A stretch of 64,000 nt of DNA, taken from positions 1 through 64,000 of the forward strand of contig NZ_JAGGNV010000001.1 of assembly GCF_018614955.1 (NCBI RefSeq), given 5' to 3'. This document shows positions 26,599-35,752 of the stretch, piece after piece. A model generated the notes under the pieces. The model did no database searches. It saw only the letters and a list, made by a program, of their open reading frames with translations, and was not told where the DNA came from. Source of the stretch: Variovorax paradoxus. GTDB lineage: Bacteria; Pseudomonadota; Gammaproteobacteria; Burkholderiales; Burkholderiaceae_C. The stretch's first letter is position 1. Each line of letters begins with the position of its first letter. The position numbers and the translations under genes are program-made.

Positions 26599-27486
26599 AT
26601 GACGCAACGCAAGGGCATCATCCTCGCCGGTGGCTCCGGCACACGCCTGCATCCGGCCACGCTGGCGCTGAGCAAGCAACTGCTGCCGGTGTACGACAAG
26701 CCGATGATCTACTACCCGCTCAGCACGCTGATGCTGGGCGGCATGCGCGACATCCTGGTCATCAGCACGCCGCAGGACACGCCGCGCTTCCAGCAGTTGC
26801 TGGGCGACGGCAGCAAGTGGGGCATCAACCTGCAGTACGCGGTGCAGCCGAGCCCGGACGGGCTGGCGCAGGCCTTCATCATCGGGGACCGCTTCATCGG
26901 CAACGCGGCAACTGCGCTGGTACTCGGCGACAACATCTTCTACGGTCACGATTTCGTGCACCTGCTGTCGGATGCAGATGCCAGGACGGATGGCGCGACC
27001 GTCTTCGCCTATCACGTGCACGATCCGGAGCGCTACGGCGTGGTCGCTTTCGACGCGAAGGGCAAGGCCAGCAGCATCGAGGAGAAGCCCGCCGAGCCGA
27101 AGAGCAGCTATGCGGTGACGGGCCTCTACTTCTACGACAACGAGGTCGTGGACATCGCGAAGGCCGTAAAGCCCAGCGCGCGCGGCGAACTCGAGATCAC
27201 CGCGGTGAACCAAGCCTACCTCGAACGCGGGCGGCTCAACGTGCAGATCATGCAGCGTGGCTACGCGTGGCTGGACACCGGCACGCACGAGAGCCTGCTC
27301 GAGGCGGGCCAGTTCATCGCAACGCTGGAACACCGGCAGGGACTCAAGATCGCGTGCCCCGAAGAGGTGGCGTGGCGCAACGGCTTCATCACGACGGAGC
27401 AGCTCGCCGCGCTCGCCAAGCCGCTAGAGAAGAGCGGCTACGGCATGTACCTGCATCGCCTGCTGAGCGACGGGGTGCGCTCGTGA
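26599..27486 (+). CDS. rfbA: Glucose-1-phosphate thymidylyltransferase
   Basis: Makes dTDP-glucose from dTTP and glucose 1-phosphate. The 295-aa protein has [14 protein letters not shown] and the [10 protein letters not shown] motif, plus [17 protein letters not shown] and [13 protein letters not shown], as in RmlA. The start follows a weak AAAAGAAA ribosome-binding site, 22 bases after rfbD. In this class the pathway end product dTDP-L-rhamnose inhibits the enzyme. Confidence 0.97.
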   Translation: MTQRKGIILAGGSGTRLHPATLALSKQLLPVYDKPMIYYPLSTLMLGGMRDILVISTPQDTPRFQQLLGDGSKWGINLQYAVQPSPDGLAQAFIIGDRFIGNAATALVLGDNIFYGHDFVHLLSDADARTDGATVFAYHVHDPERYGVVAFDAKGKASSIEEKPAEPKSSYAVTGLYFYDNEVVDIAKAVKPSARGELEITAVNQAYLERGRLNVQIMQRGYAWLDTGTHESLLEAGQFIATLEHRQGLKIACPEEVAWRNGFITTEQLAALAKPLEKSGYGMYLHRLLSDGVRS

Positions 27487-28031
27487 AGGTCACGCCGACG
27501 GCAATCCCCGATGTGCTCGTGCTCGAGCCGAAGGTGTTCGGTGACGCGCGGGGCTTCTTCATGGAGAGCTTCAACCAGAAGGTCTTCGACGAAGCGGTCG
27601 GCAGGCACGTCGAGTTCGTGCAGGACAACCATTCGCGTTCGGCCAGGGGCGTGCTGCGCGGGCTGCACTACCAGATCGAGCAGCCGCAGGGCAAGCTGGT
27701 GCGGGTGACGAGTGGCGCGGTGTTCGACGTGGCGGTGGATATCCGCAAGTCATCGAAGACCATTGGGCAGTGGGTGGGGGTGGAGCTCACTGCGGAGAAC
27801 CACAGGCAGTTGTGGGTGCCTGAAGGATTTGCGCATGGGTTTCTGGTGGTGAGTGAATCGGTAGACTTCATGTACAAGACGACGGACTACTATGCGCCGG
27901 CCCATGAAAGGGCGATCCGATGGGACGATGTGCGCCTCGGTGTCCGATGGCCCGACACGGGCGTTGCGCCGCAGCTGTCGGCGAAGGACCAACTGGCTTC
28001 GATGCTGGACGACGCGGAGTTGTTCGCATGA
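27483..28031 (+). CDS. rfbC: dTDP-4-dehydrorhamnose 3,5-epimerase
   Basis: A cupin-fold epimerase acting between RfbB and RfbD. 182 aa. [13 protein letters not shown], the catalytic His in VLRGLHYQ and GFAHGFLV are present. The start is GTG at 27483, overlapping the rfbA stop by 4 bases, which completes rfbBDAC. Confidence 0.96.
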   Translation: MKVTPTAIPDVLVLEPKVFGDARGFFMESFNQKVFDEAVGRHVEFVQDNHSRSARGVLRGLHYQIEQPQGKLVRVTSGAVFDVAVDIRKSSKTIGQWVGVELTAENHRQLWVPEGFAHGFLVVSESVDFMYKTTDYYAPAHERAIRWDDVRLGVRWPDTGVAPQLSAKDQLASMLDDAELFA

Positions 28032-29113
28032 CGGAAGTGAAGGATTTCGAATCCACCCTGAAGGGACGCAAGGTCTTCGTTACCGGCCACACCGGTTTCA
28101 CGGGCGGATGGGCCTGCCTCTGGCTGCGATCGCTCGGCGCTACCGTCGGGGGCTATTCGCTGCCGGCCGACACCACCCCATCGCTCTTCGCCGCGGCGGG
28201 CATCGAGGCCGAGATGCACTCGAGCACGCTCGGCGACATCTGCGAGTACGCGCCTCTTCTCGATGCGATGCGCAAGTTCGAGCCTGAGCTCGTGCTGCAC
28301 CTGGCCGCGCAGCCGCTCGTGCGCCGCTCGTACCGCGAGCCGCTCCTGACCTTCCAGGTCAACGCCCAGGGCACGGCGCACGTGCTAGAAGCGGCGCGCA
28401 GCATCGGCAGCGTGCTCGGCGTGGTCTGCGTGACCACCGACAAGGTCTACCGCAACAACGAATGGCCGTGGCCCTACCGCGAGAACGACCCGCTGGGCGG
28501 AAAGGATCCTTACAGCGCATCGAAGGCGGCGGCCGAGATGGTGATCCAGAGCTATGCGGCTTCCTACCCCTTCGCCGAAGGCAAGGGGCCGGCCATCGCG
28601 ACCGCGCGCGGCGGCAACATCGTCGGCGGCGGGGACTGGTCGGAAGACCGGCTCATTCCCGACTTCGTGCGCAGCGTGGTCGACCGCACGAAGCTCACGC
28701 TGCGCTATCCCGAGGCCACGCGACCCTGGCAGCACGTTCTGGCACTCGTGCACGGCTATCTGCTGCTGATGGCGAAGCTCCTGGGCCCGCGGCCGCAGAA
28801 CTACGCGCGCGCATGGAACCTCGGGCCGCAGGAGCTCAAGCACTACCCCGTGCGCGAGGTGCTCGAGCTCATGAGCAGCGAGTGGCAGCGTCCGGAGCTC
28901 GAATTCATGAGCAACCCGCTGCCGGAAGCCGGCGCGCTCGCGCTCGACAGTTCGCTCGCGCGCAACCTGCTGGACTGGCAGCCCGCCTGGGACACGCAGC
29001 GTGTGATCCGCGAGACGGCGGCCTGGTATCGCAACTACTACGCGGCACCCGACACCGCGAAGGCGTTCACGCTGGCGCAGATCGACGCCTGGCGCAAGGA
29101 CATCGCCGCATGA
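28028..29113 (+). CDS. rfbG: CDP-glucose 4,6-dehydratase
   Basis: Makes CDP-4-keto-6-deoxy-D-glucose from CDP-glucose. A 361-aa SDR with TGHTGFTGGWACLWL (NAD site), VCVTTDKVYRN and the catalytic YSASKAAAEM. GRTRPWQ-type residues are replaced by ATRPWQHVLALVHGY, typical of RfbG. ATGA overlap with rfbC. Its substrate would come from RfbF at 30934. RfbH, the next enzyme for 3,6-dideoxyhexoses, is not seen in the window. Confidence 0.93.
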   Translation: MTEVKDFESTLKGRKVFVTGHTGFTGGWACLWLRSLGATVGGYSLPADTTPSLFAAAGIEAEMHSSTLGDICEYAPLLDAMRKFEPELVLHLAAQPLVRRSYREPLLTFQVNAQGTAHVLEAARSIGSVLGVVCVTTDKVYRNNEWPWPYRENDPLGGKDPYSASKAAAEMVIQSYAASYPFAEGKGPAIATARGGNIVGGGDWSEDRLIPDFVRSVVDRTKLTLRYPEATRPWQHVLALVHGYLLLMAKLLGPRPQNYARAWNLGPQELKHYPVREVLELMSSEWQRPELEFMSNPLPEAGALALDSSLARNLLDWQPAWDTQRVIRETAAWYRNYYAAPDTAKAFTLAQIDAWRKDIAA

Positions 29114-29940
29114 TCTACGTCATTGGTGGACGTGGCAGGCTTGGGCGTGCGATCGCAGGTTCTTATCCTGCATGCGATGTAGAAATCCTGGAGCGGTCGG
29201 TCTATGAAGACTGGTGGCAATCGGGTTCAGACAGCCGGATTCGCCGGTACTTCGAGGGTGCGCCCCCGGGATCGAGCGTCGCAGTCACTGCGGGTGTGCT
29301 CGACCCTGCGGCGCCGGAGGCGGAGCATCGCCGTGTCAACGTCGAACTGCCTGCCAACATCATCGCCGGTGCGTGTGCCGCCCGACTTCGTGTGCTGACC
29401 TTCGGCACCGTCATGGAACGGCTCATCGCACATCCGAATGCCTACGTCGCATCCAAGGCCGAACTGGGACGCATCGTGGCGGAGCGTGCTGCTGCCGGCG
29501 ACCCCGTCGTGCACGCGCAGGTGCACACGCTGTACGGCGGAGGAACGCCATCGCCGCACATGTTCGTCGGGCAGATTGCGCATGCGTTGCGGCAGAAGGT
29601 TCCGTTCGAGATGTCTCCGGGCCGGCAACTGCGCGAATACCATCATGTCGACGACGAGGTCGCGGCAGTGCATGCCTTGCTTGAAACAGGCCTGGCGGGT
29701 GTCGTGACCCTCAGCCATGGTGCGCCGTGCACGCTGCGCGATCTGGCGGCGCATGTTTTCGCCGCCTTCGGTCGCCAAGAACTATTGCGAATCGGCGCAA
29801 GGCCCGAACCTCCCGACGACAACTACGCCACCGTGCTGCAGCATCCGACATGGCTTGCGCACGTGGACTTCCGACCCGCGCTGCCCGGCGTGGCGACTTA
29901 TTTGCAGGAACTTCTTTCCGATGTGCAGCAGCAAGCATGA
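29110..29940 (+). CDS. NAD-dependent epimerase/reductase, probable CDP-sugar enzyme
   Basis: A short 276-aa SDR-type protein with a GGRGRLGRAI nucleotide site and a catalytic YVASKAELGR; it ends with the sugar-binding half (GRQLREYHHVDDEVAAVHALL). It overlaps both rfbG and the GtrB-like gene by 4 bases. By position it is the best candidate for the 4-keto reductase or epimerase acting on the RfbG product, as CDP-abequose or CDP-paratose synthases do after RfbH. The exact product cannot be told from sequence. Confidence 0.75.
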   Translation: MIYVIGGRGRLGRAIAGSYPACDVEILERSVYEDWWQSGSDSRIRRYFEGAPPGSSVAVTAGVLDPAAPEAEHRRVNVELPANIIAGACAARLRVLTFGTVMERLIAHPNAYVASKAELGRIVAERAAAGDPVVHAQVHTLYGGGTPSPHMFVGQIAHALRQKVPFEMSPGRQLREYHHVDDEVAAVHALLETGLAGVVTLSHGAPCTLRDLAAHVFAAFGRQELLRIGARPEPPDDNYATVLQHPTWLAHVDFRPALPGVATYLQELLSDVQQQA

Positions 29941-30917
29941 GTGAGTCGGCTTTGTCGCCGGCGCGCCGGCCCCTGATTTCGATTTCGATTCCCGTCCTCA
30001 ACGAGGCGGGCAACATCGAGGCGCTCTACGCGCGCCTGGTCGCGCTCGGCGAACGCATGGCCGACCGCTGCGATCTCGAATTCGTCTTTACCGACAACCA
30101 CTCCGACGATGACACGTGGGCGATGCTGACCCGCCTTGCGGCCCAGGATCCAAGGGTGCGAGCGATGCGCTTTTCGCGCAACTTCGGCTTTCAGAATTCC
30201 ATCCTTGCCAACTACCTTCACGCGCGCGGCGACGCCATCATGCAGATCGACGCAGACCTGCAGGATCCCCCCGAGATGCTGGAACAGTTCTTTGCGTTGT
30301 GGCAGCAAGGCCACCATGTGGTCTACGGCATCCGGCGCAAGCGCCCCGAAGGTTGGCTGCTGAACCTGATCCGCAAGTGCGGCTACTGGGTCATCGACAA
30401 GGTCAGCGAACATCCGATTCCCCGAGATGTCGGCGATTTTCGGCTGGTGGACCGTGCGGTGATCGAGGCCATCGCCAGGTTCCGCACAGCCAATCCCTAC
30501 CTGCGCGGCATGATCGCCGGCCTCGGTTTCAACCAGACCGGCATTCCCTACGACCGCGACGCGCGGACCCAGGGCGAGAGCAAGTTCAATGTGACGCGGC
30601 TGGTACGGCTGGGGCTGACTGCCGTGTTCAACCACTCCACCGTGCCGTTGCGCATGGCGTCCTTCCTGGGCATCGTGATCTTGGTGGCAAGCTTGATCGG
30701 CGCCTTGTACTACGTGGTATTGCGCCTGCTGCTGCCCGATCTCCCGCCCGGTTTCGTGAGCATCCAGCTGATGGTGCTTTTCGGCATCGGGCTGAACGCC
30801 TTCCTGCTGGGCATCATCGGCGAATACATCCTCCGGATCTATCGCGTCCTGCGATCCGATCCGATCGCCATCGTCGAGCGCAGCCTCAACATGCAGCCGG
30901 ACGACCTCAAGCTTTAA
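29937..30917 (+). CDS. GtrB-like polyprenyl-phosphate glycosyltransferase
   Basis: A 326-aa family-2 glycosyltransferase with two C-terminal membrane segments (about residues 238-265 and 276-300). The catalytic domain has ISIPVLNEAGNIEALY, IDADLQDPPEM with the DxD metal motif, and GDFRLVDRAV. Proteins of this type load a sugar onto undecaprenyl phosphate at the inner face of the membrane. It overlaps the reductase gene by 4 bases and lies before rfbF, with gtrA further down, so the sugar may be CDP-derived. Confidence 0.88.
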   Translation: MSESALSPARRPLISISIPVLNEAGNIEALYARLVALGERMADRCDLEFVFTDNHSDDDTWAMLTRLAAQDPRVRAMRFSRNFGFQNSILANYLHARGDAIMQIDADLQDPPEMLEQFFALWQQGHHVVYGIRRKRPEGWLLNLIRKCGYWVIDKVSEHPIPRDVGDFRLVDRAVIEAIARFRTANPYLRGMIAGLGFNQTGIPYDRDARTQGESKFNVTRLVRLGLTAVFNHSTVPLRMASFLGIVILVASLIGALYYVVLRLLLPDLPPGFVSIQLMVLFGIGLNAFLLGIIGEYILRIYRVLRSDPIAIVERSLNMQPDDLKL

Positions 30918-30933
30918 TCAACGAAGAGAACAC

Positions 30934-31704
30934 ATGAAAGCAGTCATTCTTGCCGGCGGCCTCGGCACCCGCATCGCCGAAGAATCCGATACCAAGCCCA
31001 AGCCGATGGTCGAGATCGGCGGGCGCCCGCTTCTCTGGCACATCATGAAGATCTACGCCCGTCACGGGATCAACGACTTCGTGATCTGCCTCGGCTACAA
31101 AGGTTACGTGATCAAGGAGTTCTTCTTCAACTACTACCGGCACATGTCGGACATGCGCATCGATCTCGGCACGGGCGACCACCAGATCCTCAACAGCCAC
31201 GCCGAGGATTGGCGCATCACGCTGGTCGACACCGGCGCCGACACCATGACCGGCGGGCGCCTCAAGCGCGCCGCGAAGTACCTGGACGACGAAACCTTTT
31301 GCCTGACCTATGGCGATGGTCTGTCGGATGTCGACATTAGCGGCGAACTCGAGTTCCACCGCCGACATCGCAAGCTCGCGACCGTGCTCGCCGTTCAACC
31401 GCCCGGCCGCTTCGGTGTGCTCAATCTGAATGCGGCGCACGATGTTTCGAGCTTCGAGGAGAAACCCAGCGACGAGATCGGCTGGATCAACGGCGGCTTT
31501 TTCATTCTCGAGCCTGCTGCGATCGACTACGTCTCGGACGACACGACTTCGTGGGAGCGGGCGCCGCTCATGAATATTGCGCGCGATGGTCAACTCGCTG
31601 CCTACCAGCACACCGGCTTTTGGCAGCCATGCGACACGCTACGCGACAAGCGAGAACTCGAGGTCCTCTGGGACAGTGGAAAGGCGCCCTGGCGTGTCTG
31701 GTAA
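30934..31704 (+). CDS. rfbF: Glucose-1-phosphate cytidylyltransferase
   Basis: Makes CDP-glucose, the substrate of RfbG. The 256-aa protein has ILAGGLGTRIAEESD, PKPMVEIGGRPLLWHIMK, LTYGDGLSDVD and WINGGFFILEP, all as in the RfbF family. It starts 16 bases after the GtrB-like gene. In known clusters rfbF precedes rfbG; here two other genes stand between them. Confidence 0.96.
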   Translation: MKAVILAGGLGTRIAEESDTKPKPMVEIGGRPLLWHIMKIYARHGINDFVICLGYKGYVIKEFFFNYYRHMSDMRIDLGTGDHQILNSHAEDWRITLVDTGADTMTGGRLKRAAKYLDDETFCLTYGDGLSDVDISGELEFHRRHRKLATVLAVQPPGRFGVLNLNAAHDVSSFEEKPSDEIGWINGGFFILEPAAIDYVSDDTTSWERAPLMNIARDGQLAAYQHTGFWQPCDTLRDKRELEVLWDSGKAPWRVW

Positions 31705-32446
31705 CGAATCACGGGCGAAGGCGCCCACTGCTCATTCCACCACTTCGCGCGAAGACGCCCATGCGCCTGTCGAGAAGATCGACTTCGACGACTATTCGGC
31801 GGACTACGACGCGTTACTGCGCGAGAGCACGAAGCTCTATGCCGACGATTCCGAGTACTTTGCGCGCTATAAGGTCGACCTGATTCGCAACGCCATACGC
31901 CGTCCGATTGCTCGCGTGCTTGAATACGGCTGCGGTACAGGCCGCAATATCGCATATCTGCAGGCGGCATTTCCCGATGCCGAGATCGTCGGCACTGATG
32001 TCTCGGCGGCGAGCTTGCGCGTTGCGGCGGAAGCAAATCCGCGGGCGCTGTTTGAGGTCGAACGCGAAGGTCTGGACCTCGGCGCCTTCGACATCATCTT
32101 CGTCGCAAGCGTGTTTCACCACATCCCACCAGTCGAACGGCCAGCGGTCATGGCCACGCTCGCGGGGCGCCTGGCGCACGGTGGCTCGATCGACATCTTC
32201 GAGCACAACCCTTTCAACCCCGTAACACGGCGCATCGTGAGCAGCTGCCCCTTCGATGCCGATGCGGTGTTGCTCAAGCCTGCGGAGTTGCGTGCGCTGT
32301 TTCGTGGCGCAGGCCTCGATTTGCAGCGGCAGTCGTATTGTCTTTTCGTCCCGCCGAAGCTTTCCTGGCTCTTGCCTCTTGAAAAGCACTTGGGATGGCT
32401 TCCGCTCGGGGGTCAGTACTGGGTCAGCGCCGGCCAAGCCCGATGA
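31694..32446 (+). CDS. SAM-dependent methyltransferase
   Basis: A class I methyltransferase with the SAM motif VLEYGCGTGRNIAYLQ, then GTDVSAASL and SVFHHIPPVERP. I use GTG at 31694, inside the end of rfbF and preceded by GGAAAGG, giving 250 aa; the ATG further upstream would lie deep in rfbF. It is coupled to gtrA by a 4-base overlap. Its target could be the CDP-derived sugar or its lipid-linked form. Confidence 0.82.
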   Translation: MSGNESRAKAPTAHSTTSREDAHAPVEKIDFDDYSADYDALLRESTKLYADDSEYFARYKVDLIRNAIRRPIARVLEYGCGTGRNIAYLQAAFPDAEIVGTDVSAASLRVAAEANPRALFEVEREGLDLGAFDIIFVASVFHHIPPVERPAVMATLAGRLAHGGSIDIFEHNPFNPVTRRIVSSCPFDADAVLLKPAELRALFRGAGLDLQRQSYCLFVPPKLSWLLPLEKHLGWLPLGGQYWVSAGQAR

Positions 32447-32859
32447 AACAGTTGCTGAAGTTCGCGATGGTCGGGGTGTTGAACACAACCCTCGGCTATG
32501 CAGTGATCTTCGGCTGCATGTATGCATTCGGGCTCGGTGCTGTGGTCAGCAACATCATCGGCTATGCGATCGGATTGATGGTCTCGTACTCACTGAATCG
32601 CAGCTTCACGTTTCGCAGTGCTGGTGCTCGACGGGCCGAAATGGTCCGATTCGTAGCGATCTTCATGCTGGCCTACCTCGCCAACCTCGGCGTCCTCGTG
32701 CTCTTGATTCACCGCTTTGGATCGCACGAGGGCGTGGCGCAGGCTGTTGCGGGCGTCGCGTACTTTGGACTGTCATTCATCTTGAACAAGTACTACGTGT
32801 TCAGGAGAGTGCAAATCGACCCGCCGCCCACCAAAACACAGCCCGAATCCAGATCCTGA
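32443..32859 (+). CDS. gtrA: GtrA-like flippase
   Basis: A 138-aa membrane protein with four predicted helices (KFAMVGVLNTTLGYAVIFGCMY; NIIGYAIGLMVSYSLNRSFTF; FVAIFMLAYLANLGVLVLL; AVAGVAYFGLSFILNKYYVF). GtrA proteins move undecaprenyl-phosphate-linked sugars across the inner membrane. The NRSFTF motif after helix 2 is typical. It ends the rfbB-gtrA run. Confidence 0.92.
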   Translation: MKQLLKFAMVGVLNTTLGYAVIFGCMYAFGLGAVVSNIIGYAIGLMVSYSLNRSFTFRSAGARRAEMVRFVAIFMLAYLANLGVLVLLIHRFGSHEGVAQAVAGVAYFGLSFILNKYYVFRRVQIDPPPTKTQPESRS

Positions 32860-33117
32860 CCTGTTCTCGGAAATCCACCGTTTCTGGTGGACACACCTGC
32901 CTTGCAAAAAGTTGAAAAGGCCGCTGCTGAGGGTTACACGCAAGGCCAGGCGCTTACAGCCCCGGCTTTATGTAACACATCGTGCTGTTTTTACACCAAA
33001 CGACGAGAGCCAACGCCGGGCGGCGGCCTCGGCACGCTTAAGTACGCCGATACTTTGTGGGCATTGAAACTCGAGTTCTTCATGGAACTCTTAGGATCAG
33101 CACCGAAAAACCTCCAG
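32860..33117. other. Intergenic gap between gtrA and the GT-C gene
   Basis: It contains the stem TCCACC/GGTGGA (32874-32891) just after gtrA, which may stop transcription although it has no T-run. The rest (AACACATCGTGCTGTTTTTACACCAAACGACG and similar) is AT-richer than the operon and encodes nothing I can support. The neighbouring genes converge here. Confidence 0.5.
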
Positions 33118-34707
33118 CTAATTGCCGGGTGGTTTAACGCGAACGAATACCCATACTGATCTTCCCTGATCATCAGTGAAGACCGATTTACCTGTGAAGG
33201 CCGTGTTGGCGCGGAGCGTGTTCAAGAGCCGTTCTTGGAATTGAACGCTGGGAAAACTGAATCCGCCGAGTGCCTGCCCGAGCATGCCCGCCTCGCTCAA
33301 GACAACCACGTCAGCTGCGGCTACTCCCTGTGAAAACATTTCCCAAGTATTCCATGTGTAGCCTGTCACGAAGTTGCTAGATATACCTTGTTGTCTTGCA
33401 AAAAAGTCCAGCGTTGCGTCGTAAACGGGTCCGGGCACGGTGAACAACACCGTCTTGGGGCCGGATCGAAGGGCCTGCAGAACCACTGGAAAAGCTGCTT
33501 TGCTTGCCTCGTCAACGGCGATCATTGCCGGATTGGTTCGTAGCGGCCCGGCAATCCCACGCGGAGTCCATTGAGTTATAAATATCACAGCACCCAGGAA
33601 GAACACGACCACCTGATGAATTGGGACGTGACCTGCGATATAACCAAGCGACCAAACAACGGTGGCGATGATCGTACCGTATAGGATGCTGCCTATCATT
33701 GGCGTCTTCACTTCGCTGACGGTCACAATGGTGTATGCGACCAGTAGCGCCGAAATCATTCCCGCAAAGGCACAGAGCGCTCGTCTTTCTTTTGCATAAG
33801 CTAGGACTCCGGTGCAAAAAAGCAGGATCGGTATCGCCAAATACCAAATCCAGCCGAGCATCATTACACCCGTATTCTGGTTCAAATAGTAGGTCAAATG
33901 TCCGAAGGTTGAGGTGTTGGTTTTCCAAACCTCGGATTCTGACCCCATTACAGCGAGAACATAAGCCAAGATTTCACGGCCACTTGTCACAATATAAGGT
34001 GCAACAAATAAACCGGTGCCGAGAATAACGATGGCAACCTTGCGCGCGACAGATCGTATGGACCAGTCCGCCTGATTAATCAGAGATAGTCCCAGCTGCA
34101 CTGTGAAGCCAACGCCCAGAACGACAACTGAAGCAGGAGCGGCAGTCGGTTTCGCTAGTATTGCCGCTCCGAAAAGCAAACCCAATATGAAAAGACGAGA
34201 TGAGGGTGCATGAGCAATATCTATGGTTGCCATGATCGCCACTGACAATCCAACCAACAATCCCCAGACAGGATCTGGTCGAAATTCAGTAACCATGCCT
34301 CCAAAGATTGGCGCCGCTAAGATGGCGACGATAATGCCAATTCTTGCCCAAGCATCCAAATCTCGCAGCGCCGCAAGAGCGAGACCGGCTGCAATGAATA
34401 CCCAGGCGCTGTTGAGCAAGTAAGGTCCCCAGACAGCACCACCACTCAACAGGAATCCGAAGGTACTAGCCAGTGCCGAGAACGGTGAGTGAGCTGGGTG
34501 TACGCCGAGGTCAAGTAGAAATCCACCGATTCCTGAGCGATCCAGCACTGCGAGCCTTTTCAGCCCATCGACTAGGTAAGCCACATCGTCGTAGATGGGG
34601 ACGATCGACAAGCGCCCTTCACGGACAAGGTAGCCCATGACGGCGAGAATGTGAAAGAGACAGACACAGGCTACTACGTAGCGCACGATGCTTCTTTGTT
34701 GGGGCAT
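33118..34707 (-). CDS. GT-C-type integral membrane glycosyltransferase
   Basis: A 529-aa protein with about ten hydrophobic helices and a soluble C-terminal third. PIYDDVAYLVDG near residue 38 carries the acidic pair of GT-C enzymes in the first periplasmic loop. HPAHSPF and RPDPVWGLL also fit the family. Such enzymes take a sugar from a polyprenyl carrier on the periplasmic face. With the GtrB-like and GtrA genes, it could complete a three-part system. The DNA is clearly AT-richer than the operon before it. Confidence 0.72.
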   Translation of the reverse strand: MPQQRSIVRYVVACVCLFHILAVMGYLVREGRLSIVPIYDDVAYLVDGLKRLAVLDRSGIGGFLLDLGVHPAHSPFSALASTFGFLLSGGAVWGPYLLNSAWVFIAAGLALAALRDLDAWARIGIIVAILAAPIFGGMVTEFRPDPVWGLLVGLSVAIMATIDIAHAPSSRLFILGLLFGAAILAKPTAAPASVVVLGVGFTVQLGLSLINQADWSIRSVARKVAIVILGTGLFVAPYIVTSGREILAYVLAVMGSESEVWKTNTSTFGHLTYYLNQNTGVMMLGWIWYLAIPILLFCTGVLAYAKERRALCAFAGMISALLVAYTIVTVSEVKTPMIGSILYGTIIATVVWSLGYIAGHVPIHQVVVFFLGAVIFITQWTPRGIAGPLRTNPAMIAVDEASKAAFPVVLQALRSGPKTVLFTVPGPVYDATLDFFARQQGISSNFVTGYTWNTWEMFSQGVAAADVVVLSEAGMLGQALGGFSFPSVQFQERLLNTLRANTAFTGKSVFTDDQGRSVWVFVRVKPPGN

Positions 34708-34840
34708 GGGTTTATTTTTTGTTTGGCGAGGCGGATTGGTTCTTCATTGCACTCATTTGCACTACGGCCTCAGAATGCCAGACTAGTTCGTCTCTGGAGT
34801 AAGCCTGCAACCCCTGGCCAGAAAGCGGGTCAATCAATAG

Positions 34841-35680
34841 CTACGGCTTTTGACCTGGATCGGGGTACTTTCGCAATGCTGCTGGTATGACTTGGAAATC
34901 CTCTTGAACTAGTGGGATGCCGTGCCAGTTCAACATCAAGTGTCCCGCGGCGAACAAAGTGCCGTCATACCCTTGGCAAATCTGGATTTCGATGTGCGAT
35001 TCATGTATCGCATCAATGGAGTTGTCGGCGATATTCAGCTTTGGGAATTCCTCGGTCAACACAAAAAATGCATTGGTATAGGTAGTCGCGGCCAACTCAT
35101 AGCCTTTACCTTGCGCAAGCTCCACCATGGCCCGAAGTGATGCGCCTTGATTAAGCGACGCATCAGCGTCTTGCACAAAATAAAGTTCATTGCTGGCTGT
35201 GGGGTCGAATTCGATCACCACCAAGCGCGGCCTATAATTCTTCAACGCGCTCCAAACGTGCCAATCATTACCATCGATGTCGATCGACAGCACATCCAAG
35301 TCGTTAGGAATAGGGGTAGAAGAGAGGTAGCTGTCAAGATCGTCGTTTGACTGCCAGCCCACATAGCCGTGCTGAACAAAGACTTGACCTGCGCGCAGCC
35401 TATAGGAATCATTCAAGGCGGCATATCTATCGTATGCACCTTCTATAAGAACGCCGCACCAGCCCTCATTGTTGATCAAGTTCCACGTATTGGAAAGGTA
35501 CTTTCCGTCCCATGCGCCAAACTCGACGCACCAGCAATTGGTTCGTCCGATCAGATCAAGAATCTTGCTGATGATACCGTCTTCACCAAACTGCGAAGTC
35601 ACATCGCTGGCGTGCTGATTCCGCAGATATGCGCTTTCCGCCTTGATTCTTTTGATGCGCCTCAGTTCAATGGTGGGCAT
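34841..35680 (-). CDS. FkbM-like methyltransferase-fold protein
   Basis: A 279-aa protein with a Rossmann-type methyltransferase core: TSQFGEDGIISKILDLIG, VEFGAWDGKYLSNTWNL in place of the SAM-motif strand, and DVLSIDIDGNDWHVW. It is near the FkbM group, which O-methylates sugars. I start at ATG 35680 (MPTIELRRIK); a GTG at 35734 would add 18 residues. Neither has a strong ribosome-binding site. The final 90 residues have no recognised domain. Confidence 0.65.
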   Translation of the reverse strand: MPTIELRRIKRIKAESAYLRNQHASDVTSQFGEDGIISKILDLIGRTNCWCVEFGAWDGKYLSNTWNLINNEGWCGVLIEGAYDRYAALNDSYRLRAGQVFVQHGYVGWQSNDDLDSYLSSTPIPNDLDVLSIDIDGNDWHVWSALKNYRPRLVVIEFDPTASNELYFVQDADASLNQGASLRAMVELAQGKGYELAATTYTNAFFVLTEEFPKLNIADNSIDAIHESHIEIQICQGYDGTLFAAGHLMLNWHGIPLVQEDFQVIPAALRKYPDPGQKP

Positions 35681-35752
35681 ATTCGGGATGTGAAAAATTT
35701 CTAAACAAGTTTTGATCCGTGGGTCTCTGCGCACCCAAAAGATTTAGAGCAG

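Noticed and set aside
32908..32945. Promoter with TTGAAA and TACACG at 17-base spacing
   Set aside because: The -10 part is poor and no plus-strand gene follows.
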